Assembly (NCBI GenBank): GCA_017444665.1
Contig: JAFSWC010000031.1
Coordinates: 1-45,333, forward strand
Length of the DNA: 45,333 nt
Direction of reading: 5' to 3'
From: Oscillospiraceae bacterium
GTDB lineage: Bacteria > Bacillota > Clostridia > Oscillospirales > Oscillospiraceae
The notes under the pieces are model-generated. The model saw only the letters and a list, made by a program, of their open reading frames with translations, was not told where the DNA came from and did not search any database. This document shows positions 39,351 to 45,333 of the stretch, piece after piece (positions within the stretch are counted from its first letter, which is position 1; each line of letters opens with the position of its first letter). Made by a program: the position numbers and the translations under genes.

Positions 39351-40571
39351 ATGCCATACGAAGGCGACAACATGATGGGCGTCAAACGCACCAATCGCAG
39401 CGCCGCGCTGCGCGTTCTGCACGAGAGCGGCAGCATGTCGCGCAAGCGCCTGTCAGAGAGCATCAAGCTCACCCCGGCCGCCATTACCAAGATCGTCGGA
39501 GAAATGATCGCCGAAGGCCTGTTGACCGAGGGCAGCCTTCTGCCCGGCAGCGGCGTCGGCCGGCGCGAGGTCATGGTTGAGCTCAATCACCATGCCCACA
39601 GTGCGCTTGGCATCTTCATCAATCTCCGCCAGGCTGTCCTTTCGGCCGTCTGGCTCGACGGAGCGGTCATTTTCACGGAAAGGCTCGTTCTTCCCGAGCA
39701 CGCCCCCGCCGACGAGACCGTCTCCTTTCTCTGCGATCGTCTCCTGGCTCTCGCCGAGGCGAACGGGCTCAAGCGCGCTGAGATCCTCGGCGTCGGCGTG
39801 GCCATGCGCGGTCTTGCCTCGTCGGATGCGAGGGTCGTTCAAAACAGCTTTGGCGCGCTTGATACCTTTGACTATCCGATCTGTGACCGGGTGGAAACCC
39901 TGACCGGCCTGAAATGTGTCATGAGCAACAACGTCCGCGCGCTTTTCTCCGCCCAGATGTTTCTGTCAAGGGACCGCAGCCTCGGCAGCCAGTTTTTCCT
40001 CCGCTGCGAGGTCGGCATCGGCGCCTCCTTCGCGATTGGCGAAAAGATCTGGCTCGGCAGCTCCGGTCAATGCGCAGAGATCGGCCATATCCCCGTCATC
40101 AAGCGCGGCGGAAAGCCCTGCTCCTGCGGCAAAACCGGCTGTTTAGAGACGATCGCGTCCCCCAGCGCCATCCTGCGCGACGCGCGCGAACTGCTGGACG
40201 CAGATCGTGCGCCGGTCCTCTATCGTCTTTCACAAGCCCGCGATAACGGGCTTCCGACCCTGGACGACGTTTTTGAAGCTGCCCGCAGCGGCGACGGTGA
40301 GATCGCGGCCCTGGTCGACCGAGCGGTCGAAGCGCTCTCTGCCGCGCTCAAAAGTGTGATCTACACGCTCGATCCCGGCAAGATCGTCCTGTACGGCGGC
40401 ATGTTTGACAATCCCTATTATCTTTCCAAGCTGATCGCCGAGATGCGCGAGGGCGTTGATTCATCCCACAGTGTGCCGATCGAGCCCAGCCGTCTCAATC
40501 ACTGTCTGGAGGATAAAGCTGCGCCGCTTCTTGTGGTCGAAGACTTCTTTGCAAACGGCGGTCTTTGCTGA
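39351..40571 (+). CDS. ROK-family transcriptional repressor, probable regulator of the locus
   Basis: This 406-residue protein has an N-terminal winged helix-turn-helix ('NRSAALRVLHESGSMSRKRLSESIKLTPAAITKIVGEMIAEGLL', residues 14-57). A ROK sugar-binding domain follows, with zinc motif 'CSCGKTGCLE' and 'CAEIGHIPVIKRGG' (metal-coordinating His). Such NagC/Mlc/XylR-like proteins repress sugar operons until the sugar or its product binds. It is the last gene of the transketolase operon (19 bp after the exporter). The most likely targets are the three related palindromes at 32246, 34790 and 34913. The inducer would be sulfoquinovose or an early intermediate. Confidence 0.9.
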   Translation: MPYEGDNMMGVKRTNRSAALRVLHESGSMSRKRLSESIKLTPAAITKIVGEMIAEGLLTEGSLLPGSGVGRREVMVELNHHAHSALGIFINLRQAVLSAVWLDGAVIFTERLVLPEHAPADETVSFLCDRLLALAEANGLKRAEILGVGVAMRGLASSDARVVQNSFGALDTFDYPICDRVETLTGLKCVMSNNVRALFSAQMFLSRDRSLGSQFFLRCEVGIGASFAIGEKIWLGSSGQCAEIGHIPVIKRGGKPCSCGKTGCLETIASPSAILRDARELLDADRAPVLYRLSQARDNGLPTLDDVFEAARSGDGEIAALVDRAVEALSAALKSVIYTLDPGKIVLYGGMFDNPYYLSKLIAEMREGVDSSHSVPIEPSRLNHCLEDKAAPLLVVEDFFANGGLC

Positions 40572-40587
40572 ATAAGCGATCAACCCA

Positions 40588-40639
40588 AACCTCTCCCCAA
40601 GGCATGCAAATGCTCTTTGTACGCCCCGGGGAGAGGTTT
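40588..40639 (+). terminator. Terminator of transketolase operon
   Basis: AAACCTCTCCCC (40588-40599) pairs with GGGGAGAGGTTT (40628-40639). A smaller hairpin (GCATGCAAATGC region) lies in the loop, and CCTTTGTCTTTTT follows. Confidence 0.75.
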
Positions 40640-40642
40640 CCT

Positions 40643-40671
40643 TTGTCTTTTTCCCTTGCGTATGATAAGAT
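40643..40671 (+). promoter_or_regulatory. Possible promoter of flavodoxin-family gene
   Basis: TTGTCT (40643-40648) and TAAGAT (40666-40671) are spaced 17 bp apart. Confidence 0.5.
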
Positions 40672-40702
40672 AGTTTTATCCAAGAAAAAGGAGAGAAACA
40701 GC

Positions 40703-41326
40703 ATGAAAGTACTGGTCATCAACGGCAGCCCGCACATCCACGGATGCACGGCCCGCGCGCTTGACGAGGCGATCGCCGCCCTGAACGCTGAAGGGATCGA
40801 AACCGAGCTCCTGCAAATCGGCAGCAGAAAGCTCAGCGGCTGCCTCGCCTGCAGTTACTGCCACCGTGAAAAGGGCTGTGTGCAGAAAGATGTTGTCAAC
40901 GAGGCTGCGGAAAAGCTCATGGCGGCCGACGGCCTTCTTGTTGGCAGTCCGGTGTATTACGCTTCCCCGAACGGCACGCTCATTTCCTTCCTTGACCGTC
41001 TGTTTTACAGTCTCGAGGGTTCTCTTCACATGAAGGTCGGCGCGGCTGTCGTCAGCTGCCGCCGCGGCGGCGCGGCCTCCGCCTTTGAAGTGCTCAACAA
41101 GTATTTCACCATCGCCGGCATGCCCGTCGCCTCCTCCAGCTACTGGAACAGCGTCCACGGTTTCACCGCCGCCGACGTGGAAAAGGATCTGGAAGGCCTT
41201 CAGGTCATGCGCAATCTCGGCCGCAACATGGCTTTTCTCATCAAGTCCATCAGCGACGGGAAAGCAAGCATCGGCGCCCCTGTGGTTGAACGCGGTGCTT
41301 TTACCAGCTTCCCGGACGGAAAGTGA
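40703..41326 (+). CDS. Flavodoxin-like FMN reductase with a compact Cys motif
   Basis: This 207-residue protein has a flavodoxin-like fold: 'KVLVINGSPHIHGCTARAL' (FMN phosphate loop, residues 2-20), 'LLVGSPVYYASPNGTLISFLDRLFY' and 'GAAVVSCRRGGAASAF'. Residues 47-59 hold C-x2-C-x2-C-x5-C ('GCLACSYCHREKGC'), the spacing of iron-sulfur flavoproteins, so it may carry a 4Fe-4S cluster as well as FMN. It could be a NAD(P)H-dependent electron-transfer or quinone/nitro reductase. I choose ATG 40703 after AAAGGAGAG. It lies outside the sulfoquinovose operon (own promoter, preceding terminator), so a link is not assumed. Confidence 0.85.
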   Translation: MKVLVINGSPHIHGCTARALDEAIAALNAEGIETELLQIGSRKLSGCLACSYCHREKGCVQKDVVNEAAEKLMAADGLLVGSPVYYASPNGTLISFLDRLFYSLEGSLHMKVGAAVVSCRRGGAASAFEVLNKYFTIAGMPVASSSYWNSVHGFTAADVEKDLEGLQVMRNLGRNMAFLIKSISDGKASIGAPVVERGAFTSFPDGK

Positions 41327-41332
41327 GCGGCC

Positions 41333-41605
41333 ATGGGCGAAAGGTTGTTTCAGGTGGGCGACGTCGTTCGCCACTTCAAGCGGGAAACAGTCGACCCCTC
41401 GACCGATCTGTACCTTTACATGATCGTCGGCACGGCCACGCATTCCGAGACCGGCGAGCAGATGATGGTCTACAGTCCGCTTTACGGCGACGGCGGTCTC
41501 TTTGTACGTCCTCTCGACATGTTCCTGTCCGAAGTGGACCATGAAAAATATCCGGAGATCCGGCAAAAGTACCGCTTTGAGCTCCTCGAGCGGGCAGAGC
41601 CCTGA
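41333..41605 (+). CDS. DUF1653 protein
   Basis: This 90-residue protein matches DUF1653: 'FQVGDVVRHFKRET', 'YMIVGTATHSETGEQMMVYSPLYGDGGLFVRPLDMFLSEVD'. The family is widespread in bacteria as a small cytoplasmic domain of unknown function. It starts 6 bp after the flavodoxin-family stop, so the two are probably co-transcribed, and a strong terminator follows. Confidence 0.85.
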   Translation: MGERLFQVGDVVRHFKRETVDPSTDLYLYMIVGTATHSETGEQMMVYSPLYGDGGLFVRPLDMFLSEVDHEKYPEIRQKYRFELLERAEP

Positions 41606-41636
41606 TTTCTCCGTTCCCCAATTGCGTTGGAAATCC

Positions 41637-41675
41637 AAACAGGCGGTGCTTATCTTAAGCGCCGCCTGTTTTGTA
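41637..41675 (+). terminator. Terminator of flavodoxin-DUF1653 unit
   Basis: AAACAGGCGG-TGCTTA and TTAAGCG-CCGCCTGTTT form a long stem ending in TTTT. Confidence 0.8.
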
Positions 41676-41724
41676 TCTGTCTCTGTTATTTTGTCCCGGC
41701 AGCATGCTTGACCCCATACAGCAA

Positions 41725-41752
41725 ATCGCCCCCTCCGTTTGGAGGGGGCGAT
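41725..41752. terminator. Hairpin, probable terminator of the surface-protein gene
   Basis: ATCGCCCCCTCC-GTTT-GGAGGGGGCGAT is a 12-bp perfect stem 50 bp past the stop of the leftward gene. It has only a weak T-tract on that side. Confidence 0.6.
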
Positions 41753-41804
41753 CGCTATTGTATTTGCTTTGCCGAGTATTTATCGACTACCTTTTCGCTG
41801 CTGA

Positions 41805-44800
41805 TCAGCCAGCTGCGGTTTCGGTATTCTTATCCTCGGGCTTCTTGTTGCGGGTCAGGTATGCAACGATACCGTTTGCAGCAAGGATCAGAACCATCGG
41901 GATGGTCCACTTGTCGACCAGCGCCATCGGGTTGTGCATGTTCTCGGTCAGGATGAAGATCACAACCGATGCCACCGCGGGGATCAGGCCGAAGAACTTG
42001 GACTTCTTGCCCTTGTTCTCGTCGCTCTCCTCGTCCGGATTCGCCTTCGTGCCGTCGTCCTCATCATCCTTCTTCTTGAAGAAGGTGATGATCATGCCGA
42101 CTGCCGTTGCAACCGTTCCGAGCGCCGCCAGCAGGTTGATCAGAGCCCACGCTGCGACCGGCGCAGCCTGAGGCACTTCCTCATCGACGATCTCTTCCTC
42201 AACAGGAGGAGTCGGCTCGGGAGTGGGTTCCGGCGTTACCTCGGGCGGGACCTCGACCGGGGCCCACTGCGCGGTGTAAACGTTGTTGCCCGTTACCGTG
42301 GCGGACACGGCGGGACTCCAACCGGTGAAGGTGTAGCCTTCGCGCGTCGGCGTTCCGTTGAAGGCCGGCGTGTTGGCGCCGATTCTCAGATTACCGGTGA
42401 CCTGATCGGTGAACACGACCTCGCCTGCAACACCGTCGGTGTAGGTTACCGTGTAGAAGACGATCTGGACCGTCCACGCGCCGTGGATCACGGCGTCAGC
42501 CGTTACGTCTTTGACGCTGTCCTTGACGTTCTTGGTGTTCCAGCCCTGGAAGCGCAGCACAGAGATCGGATTGCCGCTCGGCGCAATTGCGAACGGGATA
42601 TCCGCATAACCGGTCTTGCTGACGGTAAATCCGCTGTGTCTGTAGACCTTCTGATCCTTGGGTTCCTTGGGAGCGCCCGCGGGAGCGTTGCCGCCCGGCC
42701 AATCGAACACGTACTTGATGGTGTACTGTACCGCATTGATGGTAAGCGTGCCATCTTCTAATGTGATCCGGTAGCCGCCGGTGACGTCATTTTCGTCCTC
42801 GCCGTCCGTGCCTTCCACGATGATCTTCACGTCAGTTACAACGTTCGGTACGCTGGAGCTCTTCTCACCGGGCTTGACGTCGGTGATCGTGCCCTTTACC
42901 GTGACGATCTCCGCATGGCCTTCGGCGAGCTTGCCCTTGGTGATCTCGTAGCCGTCGTTCGTCAGCGGGGTTCCGTCGTAAGTCTTGGAGTCGCTGGCCG
43001 CCTTGATCGTGATCTCGATCGGCTCAGTCTCAACGGTGTCGTGGCCCGTCTTTTCCAGGTCGCCAATCTTGACTGTGACGTCGTTGGTAATCTGCTTGGG
43101 CTTGCTGTCTTCACTGTTGTCGATGTCGCTCGGCTTGACCACGTACGTAGCTGTGATCGTAACATCTTCGCCGGGTTGAAGCGTCTTGGGATACTCGCTG
43201 AGCTCCACGCCTTCCATCGCGTCAGTGACGGTCAGAGACTTCTCTTCGTCATAGATGTTCTTGACCCAGATCGTCCAGGTGATCGTATCGCCGACATGGT
43301 AGACCTTATCGTCCTCGCCATCGTCCTTGGTAACGACCAATTTGTCGGGAACAGGAATGTCAGGAGGAATCGTACCGTCGGTGACTGTCAGCGTGCCGAA
43401 TACGGTCTCGATTTCATAGTTGGCTTCCTTGGTGTTGTCCTTGAGCGTGTAGGTGAACTCGTTTTCGCTATCGCCGACCAGGGTCTGTTCGCCGGTGAAC
43501 TCATACGTCGCGCCTTCGCCATCGATCCAGCCTTCCTCTACGATCAGGCCGTTGTCGTTCTTGCCTTTGACGTCTTCGTTCGTCAGCGCTTCGGCGTCAT
43601 AGACCTTCTGCGCGTCGCCGCTCTTCAGCGTGACCTTCGCCTTTGTGATTTCCAGCGTACCGTCAGCGGTCGTCACCAGATAGTTGCCTACCGCGGTTTC
43701 CGTACCGGTGGTCACGGCAACGCCGTCGACCGTCGCGATCACGTTGGGCTGCGTGCCGAAGTTGGTGATCGTGCTGTCGTCAGTCATCACAACTTTGAAG
43801 ACGTGCTCGTCGCCGCTTTCAAGGGCGCTCGCCTCAAAGCCGCTCTCCGTCAGCGCTTTTCCGTCATAAGGCTTATCCGCACTGCCGGCCGTAATCGTTA
43901 CGGTCTTCGGTTCGACCGTCTGGTAACCGTCGGTCACGTTGAAGGTAACAGTCTTGAAGTTGGCGTTCTTGTTGGTGAACTGATCGGCCGCCAGGTTCAT
44001 GTAGGTCGTACCGATATTGGTCCGCACTGCCGAAGCCGTGCCGCTGAACGTGAAGTCAGCTTCCTTGTACAGCGGGTTGCCGATCACGACGTCATAGCCC
44101 GTTACCTTGTGCTCGGCGCTGTTATAGGTCGCCGTGTTGTTGTGGCCGGTAATGGTAACCGTAACGTCGATCGGGTCGATCTTCTGGTAACCGTCGGTCA
44201 CGTTGAACGTGACGGTGCCGAAGTTCGTGTTGGTGTTCGTGAACTGCTCAGCCTTCAGACCCATCTCGGTCTTGCCGGCGTCGGTGCGCTTCGCCTCAGC
44301 TGTGCCGCTGAACGTGAAGTCAGTTTCCTTGTAAAGCGGGTTGCTGATCTCGACGTCATAGCCGCTGACGCTGTGCTCCTCGCCGTCATAGTCCGTCGTG
44401 TTGTTGTGGCCGGTAATAGTGACCGTGATGTCGATCGGGTCGATCTTCTGGTAACCGTCGGTCACCTCGAAGGTGACGGTCTTGAAGTTCTCGTTGGTGT
44501 TCGTGAACTGGTCCGCAGCCAGACCCATGTCGGTCTTGCCAACGTTGGTGCGCTTCGCCTCAGCCGTGCCGCTGAATGTGAAGTCGTTGTCAACGTCATA
44601 CAGGTCGCTGCTCGCAGTGGCGGTGTAACCGGTGACCGTGTGCTCTTCGCCGTCATAGTCCGCCGTGTTGTTGTTGCCGACAATCGTTACGGTAACGTCG
44701 ATCGGGTTGATCGTCTGGTAACCGTCGGTCACGTTGAACGTGACGGTGCCGAAGTTTTCGTTGGTGTTCGTGAACTGCTCAGCCTTCAGACCCATCTCGG

Positions 44801-45333
44801 TCGTGCCGGCGTCGGTGCGCGCAGCCTCAGCCGTGCCGCTGAACGTGAAGTCGTTGTCGACGTCGTACAGCGTGCTGTTGGCGGTGGCGGTGTAACCGGT
44901 GACCTTGTGTTCCTCGCCGTCATAGTCCGTCGTGTTGTTCGCGCCGACGATCGTTACGGTAACGTTGATCGGGTTGATCGTCTGGTAACCGTCGGTCACG
45001 TTGAACGTGACGGTGCCGAAGTTTTCATTGGTGTTCGTGAACTGGTCCGCAGCCAGACCCATGTTGGTCGTGCCAGCGTCGGTGCGCTTCGCCTCAGCCG
45101 TGCCGCTGAACGTGAAGTCAGACTCCTTGTAAAGCGGGTTGCTGATGGAAACATCATAACCGGTGACCTTGTGCTCCTCGCCGTCATAGTCCGTCGTGTT
45201 GTTGTGGCCGGTAATAGTGACCGTGATGTCGATCGGGTTGATCGTCTGGTAACCGTCGGTCACATTGAACGTGACGGTCTTGAAGTTCTCGTTGGTGTTC
45301 GTGAACTGGTCCGCAGCCAGACCCATGTCGGTC
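41805..45333 (-). CDS. Large repeat-bearing surface protein, C-terminal part (5' end outside window)
   Basis: At least 1,175 residues are visible; the N-terminus and signal peptide lie beyond the right edge. Read from that edge: five copies of an 88-89-residue unit (to about 43985) with the 'YDGEEHKVTGY' motif of MBG-type Ig-like repeats; two further MBG-like domains ('KPYDGKALTESGF', 'KVYDAEALTNED'); a DUF11-like repeat ('VTKDDGEDDKVYHVGDTITWTIWVKN'); another 'KTYDGTPLTNDGY' domain; and an InlB-B-like repeat ('FNGTPTREGYTFTGW...YTAQW'). A Pro/Glu-rich stretch and three hydrophobic helices end the protein. No LPxTG is seen, so it is probably held by its C-terminal membrane helices. A role in adhesion or surface architecture is likely. 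Confidence 0.85.
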   Translation of the reverse strand, partial: TDMGLAADQFTNTNENFKTVTFNVTDGYQTINPIDITVTITGHNNTTDYDGEEHKVTGYDVSISNPLYKESDFTFSGTAEAKRTDAGTTNMGLAADQFTNTNENFGTVTFNVTDGYQTINPINVTVTIVGANNTTDYDGEEHKVTGYTATANSTLYDVDNDFTFSGTAEAARTDAGTTEMGLKAEQFTNTNENFGTVTFNVTDGYQTINPIDVTVTIVGNNNTADYDGEEHTVTGYTATASSDLYDVDNDFTFSGTAEAKRTNVGKTDMGLAADQFTNTNENFKTVTFEVTDGYQKIDPIDITVTITGHNNTTDYDGEEHSVSGYDVEISNPLYKETDFTFSGTAEAKRTDAGKTEMGLKAEQFTNTNTNFGTVTFNVTDGYQKIDPIDVTVTITGHNNTATYNSAEHKVTGYDVVIGNPLYKEADFTFSGTASAVRTNIGTTYMNLAADQFTNKNANFKTVTFNVTDGYQTVEPKTVTITAGSADKPYDGKALTESGFEASALESGDEHVFKVVMTDDSTITNFGTQPNVIATVDGVAVTTGTETAVGNYLVTTADGTLEITKAKVTLKSGDAQKVYDAEALTNEDVKGKNDNGLIVEEGWIDGEGATYEFTGEQTLVGDSENEFTYTLKDNTKEANYEIETVFGTLTVTDGTIPPDIPVPDKLVVTKDDGEDDKVYHVGDTITWTIWVKNIYDEEKSLTVTDAMEGVELSEYPKTLQPGEDVTITATYVVKPSDIDNSEDSKPKQITNDVTVKIGDLEKTGHDTVETEPIEITIKAASDSKTYDGTPLTNDGYEITKGKLAEGHAEIVTVKGTITDVKPGEKSSSVPNVVTDVKIIVEGTDGEDENDVTGGYRITLEDGTLTINAVQYTIKYVFDWPGGNAPAGAPKEPKDQKVYRHSGFTVSKTGYADIPFAIAPSGNPISVLRFQGWNTKNVKDSVKDVTADAVIHGAWTVQIVFYTVTYTDGVAGEVVFTDQVTGNLRIGANTPAFNGTPTREGYTFTGWSPAVSATVTGNNVYTAQWAPVEVPPEVTPEPTPEPTPPVEEEIVDEEVPQAAPVAAWALINLLAALGTVATAVGMIITFFKKKDDEDDGTKANPDEESDENKGKKSKFFGLIPAVASVVIFILTENMHNPMALVDKWTIPMVLILAANGIVAYLTRNKKPEDKNTETAAG
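43985..45333 (-). repeat. Tandem 264/267-bp coding repeats
   Basis: Units begin near 45326, 45062, 44795, 44528 and 44264 (minus strand), with a diverged one at about 44000. They differ by few bases, and several 40-60-bp blocks look identical. Unit length varies between 88 and 89 codons because one sub-type ('TASSDLYDVDNDF') has an extra residue compared with the other ('EISNPLYKETDF'). Copy number may vary by recombination, and short-read assembly could have collapsed copies. Confidence 0.88.

Noticed and set aside
43985-45333. Tandem repeats considered as a mobile or CRISPR element
   Set aside because: Unit length is a whole number of codons and the frame stays open throughout; they are protein domain repeats.

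Overview
The window looks like chromosome of a high-G+C, probably gut-dwelling, anaerobic Clostridia (Oscillospiraceae-like) bacterium. The signs are AGGAGG ribosome sites, consensus sigma-A promoters, an anaerobic sulfatase-maturing radical-SAM enzyme, MsmX-style sugar ABC operons with no ATPase gene, and YesL/DUF624, YhfC, DUF1653 and FusA2-like proteins typical of Firmicutes. I cannot name the species from sequence alone.

Layout. (1) About 1-5557 is a visibly more AT-rich integrated element ending beside a tRNA-Val(GAC) gene. It holds a leftward operon of XRE regulators (one fused to a DUF3883 domain), a divergent small XRE protein, a decayed stretch with an IS3-family remnant, an unlisted 58-residue excisionase and a tyrosine integrase. 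(2) 5558-20502 is ordinary chromosome: tRNA-Val, a lipoprotein, a rhomboid-like membrane protein with a zinc ribbon, RlmB-type methyltransferase, a large degenerate P-type-ATPase-like protein, a FusA2-like EF-G paralogue, an SGNH-like protein, an SPFH/Arc/YhfC/DUF1648 operon and an XRE-controlled ABC exporter operon. (3) 20525-40571 is a 20-kb carbohydrate locus. (4) 40703-41605 holds a flavodoxin-family reductase and a DUF1653 protein. (5) 41805 to the right edge is the 3' part of a very large repeat-bearing surface protein read leftwards.

The most important region is the third. The GH31 enzyme at 24130-26127 carries all five residues (Q248, Q274, R287, W290, Y494) that align with the sulfonate-recognition residues of E. 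coli YihQ, so it should be a sulfoquinovosidase. Close by are a fucose-isomerase-like aldose isomerase, a split transketolase, an RpiB/LacAB-like isomerase, an iron-type alcohol dehydrogenase, an EamA exporter and a ROK repressor. This is the part list of the sulfoglycolytic transketolase (sulfo-TK) route: SQ to sulfofructose, two transketolase cleavages through sulfoerythrose/sulfoerythrulose, sulfoacetaldehyde, then isethionate exported as waste. Three promoters of the locus share a 21-bp palindromic operator-like sequence near their start sites, which suggests one regulon.

What does not fit the textbook pathway is the ten-gene import operon. It also carries a cytoplasmic formylglycine O-sulfatase with its own maturase, a Gfo/Idh/MocA oxidoreductase, a zinc alcohol dehydrogenase and a metallo-beta-lactamase-fold hydrolase, with a second such hydrolase divergent from it. 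O-sulfatases do not cleave the C-S bond of sulfoquinovose. The operon therefore suggests either an O-sulfated sulfoquinovoside or a second sulfated sugar entering the same route. That combination is the best candidate for undescribed biology in this window.
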